From Pseudomonas sp. GOM7 (GTDB lineage Bacteria > Pseudomonadota > Gammaproteobacteria > Pseudomonadales > Pseudomonadaceae): 64,000 nucleotides of DNA. Of the stretch, positions 26,803-37,157 are shown one piece after another; position 1 is the first letter of the stretch; each line of letters opens with the position of its first letter. Where the stretch lies: NCBI RefSeq assembly GCF_026723825.1, contig NZ_CP113519.1, forward strand, positions 3,286,001-3,350,000, in the 5' to 3' direction. Under the pieces are notes generated by a model, which saw only the letters and a program-made list of their open reading frames with translations, did not search any database and was not told the DNA's origin. Made by a program: the position numbers and the translations under genes.

Positions 26803-28779
26803 TTATGATGACAGTGCCGTGAATCTGGCCTCTTCATCCAACCAGGCCTGAAACATCAAGACATCCCACAACTGATACTGCCAATTACGTTTGCCTGCCA
26901 GATGCTCACTCCACTTGGCACGAACAACGGATGCATTAAAGAAACCATCGTTATTCAATCGCACCTCGCTCAGCAGATTTTCAGCCCACTCACGCAGCGG
27001 CCCACGTAACCAGCTATCTATCGGCACGCCAAAACCCATTTTGGGTCTCTCGATCAGCTCTTTTGGTACATGCCGGTACAACACCTGCCTGAGCGCCCAC
27101 TTGGCTTGGCCATCACGTAACTTCACAGTCTGAGGTAGGCTCCAGGCAAACTCTACAACTCGATGATCAAGGAACGGCACTCGAGTTTCTAGCGAGACAC
27201 CCATAGCCGCACGATCTACCTTGGTCAGGATGTCGTCAGGCAAATAAGTCAGCATATCGAGCGCCATCATGCGCTGCACATCATCAAGCCCCTCGAGCGC
27301 CGGCGTACTACCATTCAACAAAGTAGCTGGCTCATACCCACCAATCACCACTGATGCTGGATCATGCCAATGCGAAACCAAACCGAGATATAACTCACTC
27401 GCTGATTGGCATGACAACACATCCGCTCCTTTGTGTAGCTTGTCGCCCATGTTCGCAAGTCGAGCACTTGAGGGCATCAAAGAAGATAAACGAGCAGCCA
27501 ACTTGTCCCATGATTGAGGCGCAATACTGGTCAACATCATGGCTACCATCTTGCGCATAGGTCTCGGCACGGAAGCTAGTTTACGCCAGAGATTTGCCGT
27601 CATTTGGTAACGGTTGTAGCCACAGAACAGCTCATCCCCTGCATCCCCTGAAAGAGCTACAGTGACGTGCTGCCGAGCAAGTTGCGATACGAGAAAGGTC
27701 GGTATCTGCGATGAGTCAGAGAAAGGTTCATCATACAATGAAGGTAAACGCGGAATTACTGCAAGGGCTTGCTCAGCAGTTACATACAGCTCAGTATGAG
27801 AAGTCCCCAGGTGTTTCGCTACTGCTTTGGCATGAACCGCCTCATTGTAACCCTCTTCATTAAAACCAATGGTAAATGTTTGAACAGGCCGCGATGATTG
27901 CGCTTGCATGAGCGCAACTACAGTAGAAGAGTCCACGCCACCAGACAGGAAAGCTCCAAGGGGTACATCGGCCATCATCTGCTGGCGTACCGCATCCTTC
28001 AGCAAAGCCTCCAGATCATCGACTGCTTGAGTTGCGCTGCCAGTATAGATGTTGCTCCTCCCCTCGGTGGCCACTCTGGCACCAGACCAGTAGGAGACTA
28101 TAGTCGGCTCGGGTTGAGCAAGCGAGACCGTAAGTACACAGCCAGGCCGCAGTTTTGAAACACCCTTGTAAATTGAATACGGAGTGGGAATATAATTATG
28201 ACGCATATACAGCGACAACGCGCCACGGTCAATCTCACCTTTCCAAGCCGGATGAACCTTTAATGCTTTTAACTCGGATCCAAATAAAAAAGCGCCATTC
28301 ATCCAACCATAATAAAGTGGCTTCTCACCCAGCCGATCTCGGGCAAGTGTGAGCGTACAGCTTTGCCGATCCCATACCGCAAAAGCAAACATCCCGATAG
28401 CCTGCTCGAGCGTCTTCTGGACACCCCAAGCATCGAAACCTGCTAAAAGCGTTTCCGTATCGGAATGTCCTCGCCAAGACATCACGGCGTGATTACGCTC
28501 AAGCTCAGCACGAATATCTAGATGATTATAAATTTCACCGTTGAACGCTATTACATAGCGTCCGGATGCAGAAAACATCGGCTGGTGGCCTGCCGATGAC
28601 AAATCCACTATAGACAAGCGCCTATGAGCCAGGCCGATACCAGCCACGTCATCTTGCCAGGCGCCGAAGTCATCCGGTCCCCGCGTAATAATCGTGTCAG
28701 TCATGCGCGCAAGTATTTTTGGGGCCTGCCCAGCTACGCCCCAAGCCCCCTGCCCCAAATATCCGGCAAACCCACACAT
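26803..28779 (-). CDS. Asparagine synthase-like amidotransferase (WbpS-like)
   Basis: A 658-residue class II glutamine amidotransferase. Cys2 after the initiator Met (MCGFAGYLG) is the glutaminase nucleophile and FLSGGVDSS is the ATP-pyrophosphatase P-loop. In O-antigen loci such proteins (WbpS in P. aeruginosa O6) amidate a uronic acid, giving for example GalNAcAN, instead of making asparagine. Co-location with WbpO and WbpP, which make UDP-GalNAcA, supports that role. AT-rich, like the genes around it. Confidence 0.88.
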   Translation of the reverse strand: MCGFAGYLGQGAWGVAGQAPKILARMTDTIITRGPDDFGAWQDDVAGIGLAHRRLSIVDLSSAGHQPMFSASGRYVIAFNGEIYNHLDIRAELERNHAVMSWRGHSDTETLLAGFDAWGVQKTLEQAIGMFAFAVWDRQSCTLTLARDRLGEKPLYYGWMNGAFLFGSELKALKVHPAWKGEIDRGALSLYMRHNYIPTPYSIYKGVSKLRPGCVLTVSLAQPEPTIVSYWSGARVATEGRSNIYTGSATQAVDDLEALLKDAVRQQMMADVPLGAFLSGGVDSSTVVALMQAQSSRPVQTFTIGFNEEGYNEAVHAKAVAKHLGTSHTELYVTAEQALAVIPRLPSLYDEPFSDSSQIPTFLVSQLARQHVTVALSGDAGDELFCGYNRYQMTANLWRKLASVPRPMRKMVAMMLTSIAPQSWDKLAARLSSLMPSSARLANMGDKLHKGADVLSCQSASELYLGLVSHWHDPASVVIGGYEPATLLNGSTPALEGLDDVQRMMALDMLTYLPDDILTKVDRAAMGVSLETRVPFLDHRVVEFAWSLPQTVKLRDGQAKWALRQVLYRHVPKELIERPKMGFGVPIDSWLRGPLREWAENLLSEVRLNNDGFFNASVVRAKWSEHLAGKRNWQYQLWDVLMFQAWLDEEARFTALSS

Positions 28780-28833
28780 TAGGCTTAAATCCTATAATAA
28801 GAACGAAATTTTATTTAAAAACTCGCAACTGAC

Positions 28834-30021
28834 TCAGCGCAACTGCGCGCCTACTTCACGATATAGGGCTTCATAGGCATCGATACAGGCATTCATTGAA
28901 AATTTTTCTCTGACCCGCTCTCTTCCCTTATCTCCCATTAAAGCCCGGCCATCATCCAGCGCCACTTTCAACAAGGCGCCAGCGAGATGCTCCGGGCTGT
29001 GAGCAGGAACAACATATCCCGTCACACCGTCCAGCACAGCTTCCGCATTACCACCAACATCAGTTACTACCATTGGCAGCCCGGCGGCCATGCCTTCAAG
29101 CACGGCATTGGAAAAACCTTCCTCGTGCGAGCAGAGTACACCTATATCGGCTAAGCGTAGAAAAGTCGGCACATCTGAGCGCGAACCCAAAAAACGTATA
29201 TTGGGGCCTATACCATGAGAGTTAGCCTGTTGCTGGAGATCAGCACCGATTCCGTCATCGCGACCAATGCACAGTACGGACCAAGGCTCGGGAAGTTCGT
29301 CTTTTATTTTGGCCAAGGCTTTGATCAGGTCAGCATGCCCCTTGTAGGGTATCAGGTTTGCAACAACGACGAACACCAGAGCATCATCCGGCACCTCGAA
29401 CTCAGCACGGATCGCGTCAAGATCAAGTGAATGATCGTATGGAGGCAAGTCAATTCCATTATAAATAAGCCTAAGGCGTTGCTCACTTATCCCTTCACGG
29501 ACCAACTCGTCTACAACCGCCCTCGAGTTACCACATACCAGTGTCATCCTTGGATGCAGGTACCTCTCGATTTTTGCAAAAAATGGATGAGCGGCTTGAT
29601 AGTTATTCAAACTTCTGCGGCTCATGATACGAGCTGGAACTCTGGTAAATAAAGAAGCCAACCCACCAACCACATAGGCGGCAGGGAGAAAGAAATGTAC
29701 TACTGCAGGCCGTCGGAACCACATCGTATAAATGAGCGCAACCGAGGTGAGCATTAGCCCTACACGTGCTTGCAGGCGCTTATTTTTAAAAAGGCGCGAA
29801 ACCCAAGTAGGTAAAGTGACACCATGAATAGGCACCTTCGCGTCATTTAATAGGCGCGTCAAAGGCCCACCAGGCGTCAATACAAAAACCTCTGGCTCCC
29901 AACCACGCTTCTTCAGGCGCACGGCTATCTGAGCAACATGGCGCTCTGCGCCCCCGACCTCAAGCGAACCTATTACGTAAAAAACCCGGTTATTTTTCTG
30001 CCAAATATTTTTTTTAACCAA
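28834..30021 (-). CDS. Glycosyltransferase family 4
   Basis: A 395-residue GT-B enzyme: GSLEVGGAERHVAQIAVRLKKRG at the N-terminus, VVANLIPYKGHADLI in the middle and HEEGFSNAVLEGMAAGLPMVVTDVGGNAE with the E-x7-E motif. It would add a sugar to the growing O-unit; donor and linkage cannot be read. The start is a TTG at 30021 with AAAGG only two bases in front, so the true start is uncertain and an ATT or similar codon just downstream is possible. Confidence 0.85.
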   Translation of the reverse strand: MVKKNIWQKNNRVFYVIGSLEVGGAERHVAQIAVRLKKRGWEPEVFVLTPGGPLTRLLNDAKVPIHGVTLPTWVSRLFKNKRLQARVGLMLTSVALIYTMWFRRPAVVHFFLPAAYVVGGLASLFTRVPARIMSRRSLNNYQAAHPFFAKIERYLHPRMTLVCGNSRAVVDELVREGISEQRLRLIYNGIDLPPYDHSLDLDAIRAEFEVPDDALVFVVVANLIPYKGHADLIKALAKIKDELPEPWSVLCIGRDDGIGADLQQQANSHGIGPNIRFLGSRSDVPTFLRLADIGVLCSHEEGFSNAVLEGMAAGLPMVVTDVGGNAEAVLDGVTGYVVPAHSPEHLAGALLKVALDDGRALMGDKGRERVREKFSMNACIDAYEALYREVGAQLR

Positions 30022-30036
30022 TGCCTTTACTCTGTT

Positions 30037-30708
30037 CTATACTCGAGAGCCAATAACCGCGATGCTGTATGCATAGCCGCGATTCTGCATAAACCTTAGA
30101 ACCGCCCGAGGTAAAAATCTACGAGCAAAAATATGCATAGGGGTAGCAGACAAATCTCCATAACCAAATTTTGCAATAACTTTTAGCCCTGCATCCTCAA
30201 CCATACTTGCAAGTTGGCTCACCGTATAAATACGCTCATCAGTGATACCACCAGAATAAGTAGTATATTTCGTAGGGATTTCTATAACCACATACGGAGC
30301 ACACCGAGACTGCTCTTTCAACAACTTAACAGTCACTTCACGATCAAAATGCTCAAGCACACCGCAGGAAAAAACCAAATCAAACTTCGATTCAAAACTC
30401 GACAAATCGAATGCATCCGCAACTTCAAACTTGGCCGGCACACCAATAAGTGATGCACGCTCACGCGCCAATTCAACCAATGACGGTTCGTTGTCAATCC
30501 CAGTAACATCATAACCGATTGAGGCCAAATATAATTCGGACCAGCCAGGACCACTGCCTACATTCAAGATACGAGCTGGCGCAGGACAATGACGTGAAAT
30601 CATGCCGTAGAGTGTTTCATGAAATCCCCAATGTGCTACTGCCGTACCTAACCAATTTTGATCAAATGCCCCATGGGAATCGAAATATTTTTTCCAACGC
30701 TCTGACAA
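30037..30708 (-). CDS. Class I SAM-dependent methyltransferase
   Basis: A 223-residue protein with motif I ILNVGSGPGWSELYL, the acidic end of beta-2 (VTGIDNEPSL), ADAFDL and FDLVFSCGVLEHF. It is a Rossmann-fold methyltransferase, probably acting on a sugar or on the chain end of the polysaccharide. The TTG start at 30708 has GAGGTG at good distance. It lies between a GT4 gene and the flippase gene. Confidence 0.85.
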   Translation of the reverse strand: MSERWKKYFDSHGAFDQNWLGTAVAHWGFHETLYGMISRHCPAPARILNVGSGPGWSELYLASIGYDVTGIDNEPSLVELARERASLIGVPAKFEVADAFDLSSFESKFDLVFSCGVLEHFDREVTVKLLKEQSRCAPYVVIEIPTKYTTYSGGITDERIYTVSQLASMVEDAGLKVIAKFGYGDLSATPMHIFARRFLPRAVLRFMQNRGYAYSIAVIGSRV

Positions 30709-30741
30709 AATTCACCTCACAAACTCTAATAATTGATAACT

Positions 30742-32037
30742 CTAGGATCTTCCAAGAAAACTGTATCTCAGCCCCCAAAAACCTATAAGCAATGAAAAGA
30801 AAGCCCCCAACGTAATAGACAGTGCAATAGATAGCTCCCCAAAACGAGAGCTCAACAACCAATAACTAATACAAAGTACAAGTAAGCTAGCGACTGCCAA
30901 TACAGTCATCATAAGCGGCATTCTTTGGGCTTGAAAAAATTTAGCAAATACATTTCCAAGCATGACGAATGGCAAACCAATCGATAACAACAACCAATGA
31001 GAGGAAACACGCGCAGCAGCCTCATCATCAAATCGCCCACTAAATAGCCATTCAAGCCCTATAGCGCCGAACACCCAAACACCGAGCGCGTAAAATACTC
31101 CGACAAGAGCAGACAAGAAAGCAGCTTTAACCAGAATTCTTTTCACTGCCACTGTATTGTTATGAGCGACAAGGTCAGAAAATCGCGCCAACAGCAAGGT
31201 GGAACAAGCCATTACCAAGAGCTGCAAGGCCGAAGAATGTAATCGATATGCATAGCCGAAAGCTGAAATGGCACCCTCCCCGTATTTAGCAGCCCACAAA
31301 GGAGGCAATGACACCACGACATTGGAGACAACAACCCCTGGCAAAATCCAGCCACCGAGCAACAGCATTTCCTGCCAAAGTGCTTTTATATTACTCCAGG
31401 CGGGAAGACGACCCCAAAAGATAAAGCCCGTGAATTTAAGTCCCCACAAGCAAATACAAACCTGCAGAGCCAAGCCAAGCACGGTTCCTGCAATCAAATT
31501 GAATAACCCCCCCTCGGGCCAAACGGCCAAAAGGGAAGCCCCCAAAATACCATTAGCTACAGGGGCAGCCGCAGCGATAGCGAAGCGATCACGCATTGCC
31601 AGTAAATAACCACAAGAGTCACCGATGAAGTTAAGCATCACCAAAGCCGCAGCAAATGGAAATGCAAATGCCATCGCGTTACGAACCTCGACCGTTGCCG
31701 AGGCGGCAAGTATTTCAACTAGCCAGGGACTGATGATTGCCAATAATAGAGAAATACATGCACCTAGCCCCAACATAACTAATAGTACGGATCGCTCGAA
31801 CGCAAGGACTTCTGCACCACTGCAAGCAACGTTTAGTTTGGCCCTAACGGGGAATAGGCCTGTTTGCAGTACAGCGGCTGCAACGCCTGCAATCATGGTA
31901 GGCAAGACAATGGATAGGTTATAACCATCCATCTCTGAGCCAACCCCTAAGATGCGCGCGGTGAACCACAGCTTTATAAAAGCTGCTAACTGCGAGGCCA
32001 CTGTAAGGACTGAAATAACAACTAGCTGCCTTCTCAT
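30742..32037 (-). CDS. MurJ/MviN-like flippase, likely Wzx
   Basis: A 431-residue membrane protein of the MOP superfamily, closest in look to the MurJ/MviN branch (ASQLAAFIKLWFTARILGVGSEMDGYNLSIVLPTM at the N-terminus), with about 12-14 helices. In this position it would flip the undecaprenyl-linked unit across the inner membrane. It is shorter than MurJ itself (about 510). No other Wzx is in the locus, although the fusion protein at 24509 has a flippase-like half. Confidence 0.85.
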   Translation of the reverse strand: MRRQLVVISVLTVASQLAAFIKLWFTARILGVGSEMDGYNLSIVLPTMIAGVAAAVLQTGLFPVRAKLNVACSGAEVLAFERSVLLVMLGLGACISLLLAIISPWLVEILAASATVEVRNAMAFAFPFAAALVMLNFIGDSCGYLLAMRDRFAIAAAAPVANGILGASLLAVWPEGGLFNLIAGTVLGLALQVCICLWGLKFTGFIFWGRLPAWSNIKALWQEMLLLGGWILPGVVVSNVVVSLPPLWAAKYGEGAISAFGYAYRLHSSALQLLVMACSTLLLARFSDLVAHNNTVAVKRILVKAAFLSALVGVFYALGVWVFGAIGLEWLFSGRFDDEAAARVSSHWLLLSIGLPFVMLGNVFAKFFQAQRMPLMMTVLAVASLLVLCISYWLLSSRFGELSIALSITLGAFFSLLIGFWGLRYSFLGRS

Positions 32038-32263
32038 ATAAATGGCAGCATCGACATCGCTTCAAGCCGTATGATTTCCAGGCCAAATATTTTTTCCATC
32101 TTATCACTCATGATATTGGACTTATTAGCACACCTTGGCAGGACACGGCATTAAATATAAACAATCATCTGCAAGCCATTATCAACAACGCCCCTACACC
32201 CTCTCCCGCAAGCATGCAATGCCTAAAAACACAAGGCCCAGCACTTAACCATGCTTTGTTTTT

Positions 32264-33298
32264 TTATTTTTCAGACATAAAAAACGAAACATACCAAGGC
32301 ATTGCCTTACTAATGCCAGCTCCTATATCCATTCTTGGCTCATAACCGAGCAGCCGTGAAGCCTTGCTAATATCCGCCTGCGAGTGACGTACATCACCAG
32401 CACGAAAATCACGATACACCGGAAGCTTGGTATAAATAACGCCATTATTCGCCAAGCTTTCTTTGATGGATGAAAATAGCTGATTAAGACTAGTTCGCCC
32501 TCCAACAGCGACGTTATAAACCTCATTTCCGGTAGAGCTAATATCACTGGTCGCAGCTAGCAGATTCGCTTGCACGGTATTTTCAATAAAGCAAAAATCT
32601 CGACTGGTTTCGCCGTCACCATTAATGAAAACATCCTCACCATTAATCATCGCGGCAGTCCACTTGGGGATGACAGCAGCATAGGCGCCACTTGGATCTT
32701 GACGCTTACCAAATACGTTAAAGTAGCGCAAACCTATCGCTTTAAAACCGTAGGTTCTGGAAAACACGTCAGCGTACAGCTCGTTGACATACTTGGTCAC
32801 AGCATAAGGTGACAGCGGCTTACCTATTACCTCTTCTACCTTGGGCAAGCCTGGATGATCGCCATAAGTAGAGCTTGAAGCTGCATAGGTGAAGCTTTTT
32901 ACCTCGGCGTCCCGGGCAGCAACCAACATATTGAGAAAGCCGCTGATATTGACCTCATTAGTAGTGATTGGATCAGCGATAGAGCGCGGCACTGAACCCA
33001 ACGCAGCCTGATGCAACACATAGTCGACCCCGTCGCAAGCTTTTTGGCATGCGCTCAGATCACGAATATCAGCCTCAATAAAATTAAATCGCTGCCATTG
33101 CTCTACACTAACGACCTGCTGTACTTCGTCGAGATTACGCTGATGACCAGTGGCGAAGTTATCTAACCCAACGACACGTTGGTCAAGCTTGAGTAAGGCC
33201 TCCAACAGATTGGAGCCTATGAAGCCGGCCACACCAGTAATGAGCCATGTCTTAGGATTTTCAGGTAGTTCTTGCAGCAAAACATCATAGGGCATCAT
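32264..33298 (-). CDS. wbpP: UDP-GlcNAc/GalNAc 4-epimerase WbpP
   Basis: A 344-residue extended [61 protein letters not shown] and [17 protein letters not shown] match WbpP and TviC very closely. It interconverts UDP-GlcNAc and UDP-GalNAc, the first step towards UDP-GalNAcA. Two ATGs are adjacent at the start; I used the first. It is followed on the same strand, after 226 AT-rich bases, by the flippase gene. Confidence 0.95.
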   Translation of the reverse strand: MMPYDVLLQELPENPKTWLITGVAGFIGSNLLEALLKLDQRVVGLDNFATGHQRNLDEVQQVVSVEQWQRFNFIEADIRDLSACQKACDGVDYVLHQAALGSVPRSIADPITTNEVNISGFLNMLVAARDAEVKSFTYAASSSTYGDHPGLPKVEEVIGKPLSPYAVTKYVNELYADVFSRTYGFKAIGLRYFNVFGKRQDPSGAYAAVIPKWTAAMINGEDVFINGDGETSRDFCFIENTVQANLLAATSDISSTGNEVYNVAVGGRTSLNQLFSSIKESLANNGVIYTKLPVYRDFRAGDVRHSQADISKASRLLGYEPRMDIGAGISKAMPWYVSFFMSEK

Positions 33299-33411
33299 GG
33301 GCTCAATTCTTTGTGTGTAACTGGTTTAAATCTCGTCAGCTTGACCTAACAACGAAATCACTGTTTTAAACTAAACTTCATCAATATCTGCAAGGGGTTG
33401 CGCAGCCACCA

Positions 33412-34689
33412 TTACAGGCGAATATCAGATTCCGAAGCACTCAACAAATACTTGAGGTCGTACAGAACATGCTCAGCCTTACCATACTTCCGGATATTTT
33501 CCGCACCCAAAGATCTAAACTGGTTATGCGCTACAGCCAGGATGATCCCGTCATACGTATTGGACGCAGGCGTCATAATGGGTTTAAGCCCATACTCATG
33601 CTTAGCCTCTTCAGGATTCACCCATGGGTCGTAGACATCGACTTGAATATTATAATCTGCCAACTCACGAACAATATCCACTACCTTGGTATTGCGCAGA
33701 TCCGGGCAGTTCTCTTTAAACGTCAGTCCCATTACCAACACACGAGCCCCATCAACATGGATGCGACGCTTAAGCATAGCTTTGATAAGTTGCGATGCGA
33801 CATAGGCGCTCATGCTGTCGTTAAGCCGGCGACCCGCAAGAATGATTTCAGGGTGATAGCCGATGCTCTCCGCTTTGTGGGTCAAATAATAAGGATCCAC
33901 TCCAATACAGTGCCCCCCCACCAGCCCCGGCCTGAACGGCAAGAAATTCCACTTGGTACCCGCAGCTTTGAGTACTGCTTCGGTATCGATACCCATCTTA
34001 TTGAAGATCAGCGCCAGCTCATTGATCAAGGCAATATTCAAGTCACGTTGAGTATTCTCAATTACCTTGGCCGCCTCAGCAACTTTGATACTGCTGGCCT
34101 TGTATGTGCCAGCCGTGATGATTTGTCGATACAGAGAATCCACCAGCTCGGCAACCTCCGGCGTGGAACCCGAGGTGACTTTCATGATAGTGGTTACGCG
34201 GTGTTCCTTGTCTCCTGGATTTATACGCTCCGGGCTATACCCTGCATAAAAATCCTCATTGAATTTGAGACCAGAGAACTGCTCCAGCACAGGAACACAA
34301 TCATCCTCAGTCGCACCGGGATAGACAGTGGACTCATAAATGACTATATCGCCCTTCTTCAAAACCTTGCCGATGGTTTGCGAGGCTTTGATAAGAGGCG
34401 TTAGATCAGGCTTTTTGTGGACATCAATAGGCGTCGGCACAGTGACGATATATGTATTGCAGGCTTTGAGATCCTCGATATCGGCGCTGTAATTAAGGTG
34501 AACGGCATGCTTCAGCTCTTCATCGCTGACTTCAAGGGTCTCGTCATGCCCTGCCTTGAGCGCTTCGATGCGTTGCTGATTGATGTCGAATCCCACTACG
34601 GAACGAGATTTACCAAATTCCGCGGCAAGAGGCAGACCAACATAACCAAGACCGATGATGGCGAGCTTGATATCGTCCACTTTAAGCAT
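33412..34689 (-). CDS. wbpO: UDP-N-acetylgalactosamine 6-dehydrogenase WbpO
   Basis: A 425-residue UDP-sugar dehydrogenase. [10 protein letters not shown] binds NAD, the middle domain has [25 protein letters not shown] and the active-site cysteine is in [22 protein letters not shown]. It oxidises UDP-GalNAc (made by WbpP, encoded just downstream) to UDP-GalNAcA using two NAD. WbpO and TviB are the nearest relatives I recognise. It is the first sugar gene of the locus after the nuclease-like gene. Confidence 0.95.
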   Translation of the reverse strand: MLKVDDIKLAIIGLGYVGLPLAAEFGKSRSVVGFDINQQRIEALKAGHDETLEVSDEELKHAVHLNYSADIEDLKACNTYIVTVPTPIDVHKKPDLTPLIKASQTIGKVLKKGDIVIYESTVYPGATEDDCVPVLEQFSGLKFNEDFYAGYSPERINPGDKEHRVTTIMKVTSGSTPEVAELVDSLYRQIITAGTYKASSIKVAEAAKVIENTQRDLNIALINELALIFNKMGIDTEAVLKAAGTKWNFLPFRPGLVGGHCIGVDPYYLTHKAESIGYHPEIILAGRRLNDSMSAYVASQLIKAMLKRRIHVDGARVLVMGLTFKENCPDLRNTKVVDIVRELADYNIQVDVYDPWVNPEEAKHEYGLKPIMTPASNTYDGIILAVAHNQFRSLGAENIRKYGKAEHVLYDLKYLLSASESDIRL

Positions 34690-34728
34690 GAAGTACGTCC
34701 AAATAATTGATCATAAATTTATTTAAAT

Positions 34729-36189
34729 TCATTCAGGAATCACTACCCTTACCTGTCGCCTGGCTAGGCTATAGCGTTCCTGCAAAGTTTCGCTCAACTG
34801 GGCTTTAGCTCCAACATCCCCGTGCACGATACGCACCTCTGACGGCCAGCGCGTCATTCTGCTAACAAAGCCAAGCAGACCCTTCTGATCGGCATGGGCC
34901 GAGTAGCCGCCTATGGTATGCACCTGAGCGCGAATGTCATAGCGCTCGCCATCAATTTCTACATAACCGTTATGAGGGCCGAAGCGCTGGATCTGTCGCC
35001 CGGGTGTGCCATCTGCCTGATAGCCAACGAAAAGCACATCATGCCGCTCATCACCCAGCATTGCTTTGAGGTAGTTGACGATACGCCCACTGGAGCACAT
35101 GCCGCTGCCAGCGATAACGATAGCCGGCTGAGCGGCTTGCTTCAGGCGGTTGACCATAGCCAGGTGGGCCTTGTGGCTATCGACCGTGAGCAGGTTGCGA
35201 AAGGCCAGTGGGTTACGCCCCTTGGTCAAACGCGCCCTCGCCTCTGCATCCCAGAAGTGATCGAGCTCGCGATACACCGCACTAAAACGACTGGCCAGCG
35301 GGGAGTCGAGGATGATCGGCAGGTTGGCCCAGTCCAATGCCGGAGCTTTACTTGATCTGGAGTCGTCAAACTTGACTGAGTCAGCCTTGGCCATCCCGCG
35401 ATGAATGATGTCCTCGAGCTCGTAGAGCAGCTCCTGAGTGCGGCCAATACTGAAAGCCGGAATCAGAACCGTGCCCTGGTTGCTCAAGGCATGCACCAGT
35501 ACTTTTTCGAGACGCTGACGGCGCGTGCGGCGGTCTTCGTGCAGACGGTCGCCATAGGTGCTTTCGATGACCAGCACATCGGCTTTATAGGGTGCTTTGG
35601 GAGCAGGCAGGATCGGCGCATGAGGGGCGCCGAGGTCACCGGAGAAAACGATGCGCTTCTTTAGGCCCGTCTCGGGGTAGCGCACATCCACCTCGACATA
35701 AGCCGAGCCCAGGATATGGCCGGCGCGCTGCAAGCGCAGGCGGGCTTGCAACTGCTTGTTGTCGACCAGAGTGAACCACTGCTTGTAGGGCAACGCGACG
35801 ATGCGCTGCTCGACCAGCTTCAGGTAGCGTTCGACCTGCTTCTGATCACGGCTGAAGCCAAGCTTGAAAGCATCTTCGAGCACGATGGGCAACAGTTTGG
35901 CCGATGGCTCGCTGCAGAGGATGGGGCCCTTGAAACCGGCCGCCAGCAGATAGGGAATACGGCCGACATGATCTATGTGAACATGCGTAGCGACCAGGGC
36001 CTTGATGCCCTCTATGGGGAAGTCGATAGCGAGCTGCCCGGCACGGGCACTACCATCGGGAGAGGTTTCAGCCCCTTGAAAGAGACCGCAATCGACCAGT
36101 AATGAAAATCCATCATCCATCATCAATTGATGGCAAGAGCCTGTCACGCCCGTGACGGCACCGTGATGAATGATAGAGGGGTACCGCAC
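34729..36189 (-). CDS. Beta-CASP metallo-beta-lactamase-fold RNase-like protein
   Basis: A 486-residue MBL-fold hydrolase. THVHIDHVGRIPYLLAAGF is the HxHxDH zinc motif, FSGDLGAP the following metal Asp and SAHADQKGLLGF the last His region; a beta-CASP insert (IPAFSIGRTQELL ... ASGMCSSGRIVNYLK) identifies the RNA-processing CPSF/Ysh1-type branch. Such proteins cleave or trim RNA in the cytoplasm. GTG start at 36189. It sits between ihfB and wbpO, where P. aeruginosa has wzz, with no obvious link to O-antigen synthesis. Confidence 0.88.
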   Translation of the reverse strand: MRYPSIIHHGAVTGVTGSCHQLMMDDGFSLLVDCGLFQGAETSPDGSARAGQLAIDFPIEGIKALVATHVHIDHVGRIPYLLAAGFKGPILCSEPSAKLLPIVLEDAFKLGFSRDQKQVERYLKLVEQRIVALPYKQWFTLVDNKQLQARLRLQRAGHILGSAYVEVDVRYPETGLKKRIVFSGDLGAPHAPILPAPKAPYKADVLVIESTYGDRLHEDRRTRRQRLEKVLVHALSNQGTVLIPAFSIGRTQELLYELEDIIHRGMAKADSVKFDDSRSSKAPALDWANLPIILDSPLASRFSAVYRELDHFWDAEARARLTKGRNPLAFRNLLTVDSHKAHLAMVNRLKQAAQPAIVIAGSGMCSSGRIVNYLKAMLGDERHDVLFVGYQADGTPGRQIQRFGPHNGYVEIDGERYDIRAQVHTIGGYSAHADQKGLLGFVSRMTRWPSEVRIVHGDVGAKAQLSETLQERYSLARRQVRVVIPE

Positions 36190-36402
36190 GACTCAATCCC
36201 TTAGCACTTGTGAAACCTGAGAGGACTCAGCCCCAGCGGTACAGACGCAGATACGTTGAAAAGCGAAAAAAACCAAAAGCCATCTGCTGGCTAATAGTGT
36301 GAATAGCCTCACATTTTGCCGGTTTTTAAAGATTTGGCAAGCGCAGCAAAGGGACTTTAAAAGGCACGAGCGTCCCGTATCAAAGAGCCTGAAAAACCTG
36401 CA

Positions 36403-36687
36403 TCATTCCTCCTCATTGACCCGATCCCGCAACTCCTTCCCAGGCTTGAAGTGCGGCACGAACTTGCCATCCAGGCGCACGGACTGCCCGGTCTTGGGGT
36501 TACGCCCAACGCGCGGCGCGCGGTAATGAAGAGAAAAGCTACCGAAGCCGCGAATCTCGATCCGATCGCCTGTGGCCAAGGCCTGGGACATCTGCTCCAG
36601 CATGGTCTTGATGGCCAGCTCGACATCCTTGGAGGAAAGCTGCCCCTGGTGGGTGACGATTCTTTCGATCAACTCCGACTTGGTCAT
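36403..36687 (-). CDS. ihfB: Integration host factor subunit beta
   Basis: A 94-residue DNABII protein ([20 protein letters not shown] start; beta arm [26 protein letters not shown]). With IhfA it forms the heterodimer that bends DNA. In P. aeruginosa and enterics ihfB follows rpsA; here the upstream neighbour on the strand is tRNA-Pro and no rpsA is seen. It marks the other border of the O-antigen locus. Confidence 0.97.
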   Translation of the reverse strand: MTKSELIERIVTHQGQLSSKDVELAIKTMLEQMSQALATGDRIEIRGFGSFSLHYRAPRVGRNPKTGQSVRLDGKFVPHFKPGKELRDRVNEEE

Positions 36688-36958
36688 GGTTTTCCCTTCT
36701 TTTTCAAGCGGCTAGAAGATTCGGCGAATTGGTTTTAGCACGCTGATCACCTTTTGAACAGCCCTAAAAACAATGCCTTAGCACGCTTATCTGGCAAACC
36801 TCGACAGCGATGGCCAAACGACGGCAACGCCCTGGAAGCCAACGACAACAACCGACGCCATGACCAGGCAAGCCGAGCACATCCTCGAACGGCAGCAAAG
36901 AGGAGAAAAGCAGGAGGTAGAGCCGCCGCAGAGATAAGCACGGCGCACGCTCCGGAAA
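36688..36958. other. Gap upstream of ihfB without a recognisable gene
   Basis: Short open frames exist on both strands but none looks like a protein I know, and composition differs from neighbouring genes. It should contain the ihfB promoter. If gene order has been rearranged here, this is the breakpoint. Confidence 0.5.
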
Positions 36959-36990
36959 CAAAAAAGCCTGGTCATCACTGACCAGGCTTT
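36959..36990 (-). terminator. Terminator of tRNA-Pro
   Basis: AAGCCTGGTCA / TGACCAGGCTT with a T run on the minus strand, 16 bases past the tRNA 3' end. Confidence 0.88.
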
Positions 36991-37005
36991 GATGTAGGGA
37001 TTTGT

Positions 37006-37082
37006 TGGTCGGGACGGAGTGATTCGAACACTCGACCCCTTGCACCCCATGCAAGTGCGCTACCGGGCTGCGCTACGCCCCG
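37006..37082 (-). tRNA. tRNA-Pro(GGG)
   Basis: A 77-nt cloverleaf with encoded CCA. The acceptor CGGGGCG pairs with CGTCCCG; the loop ATGGGGT in the CTTGC/GCAAG stem gives anticodon GGG. Confidence 0.96.
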
Positions 37083-37114
37083 ACAATGCTTCCGGGTCAC
37101 CGGAAGCGGGAGGA

Positions 37115-37144
37115 ACTATACATTAAGCTTTTGAAATAAGGCAA
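37115..37144 (-). promoter_or_regulatory. Sigma-70 promoter of tRNA-Pro
   Basis: On the minus strand TTGCCT (37139-37144), an 18-bp spacer and TATAGT (37115-37120). Confidence 0.65.
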
Positions 37145-37157
37145 CTTTTTCTTTGCC

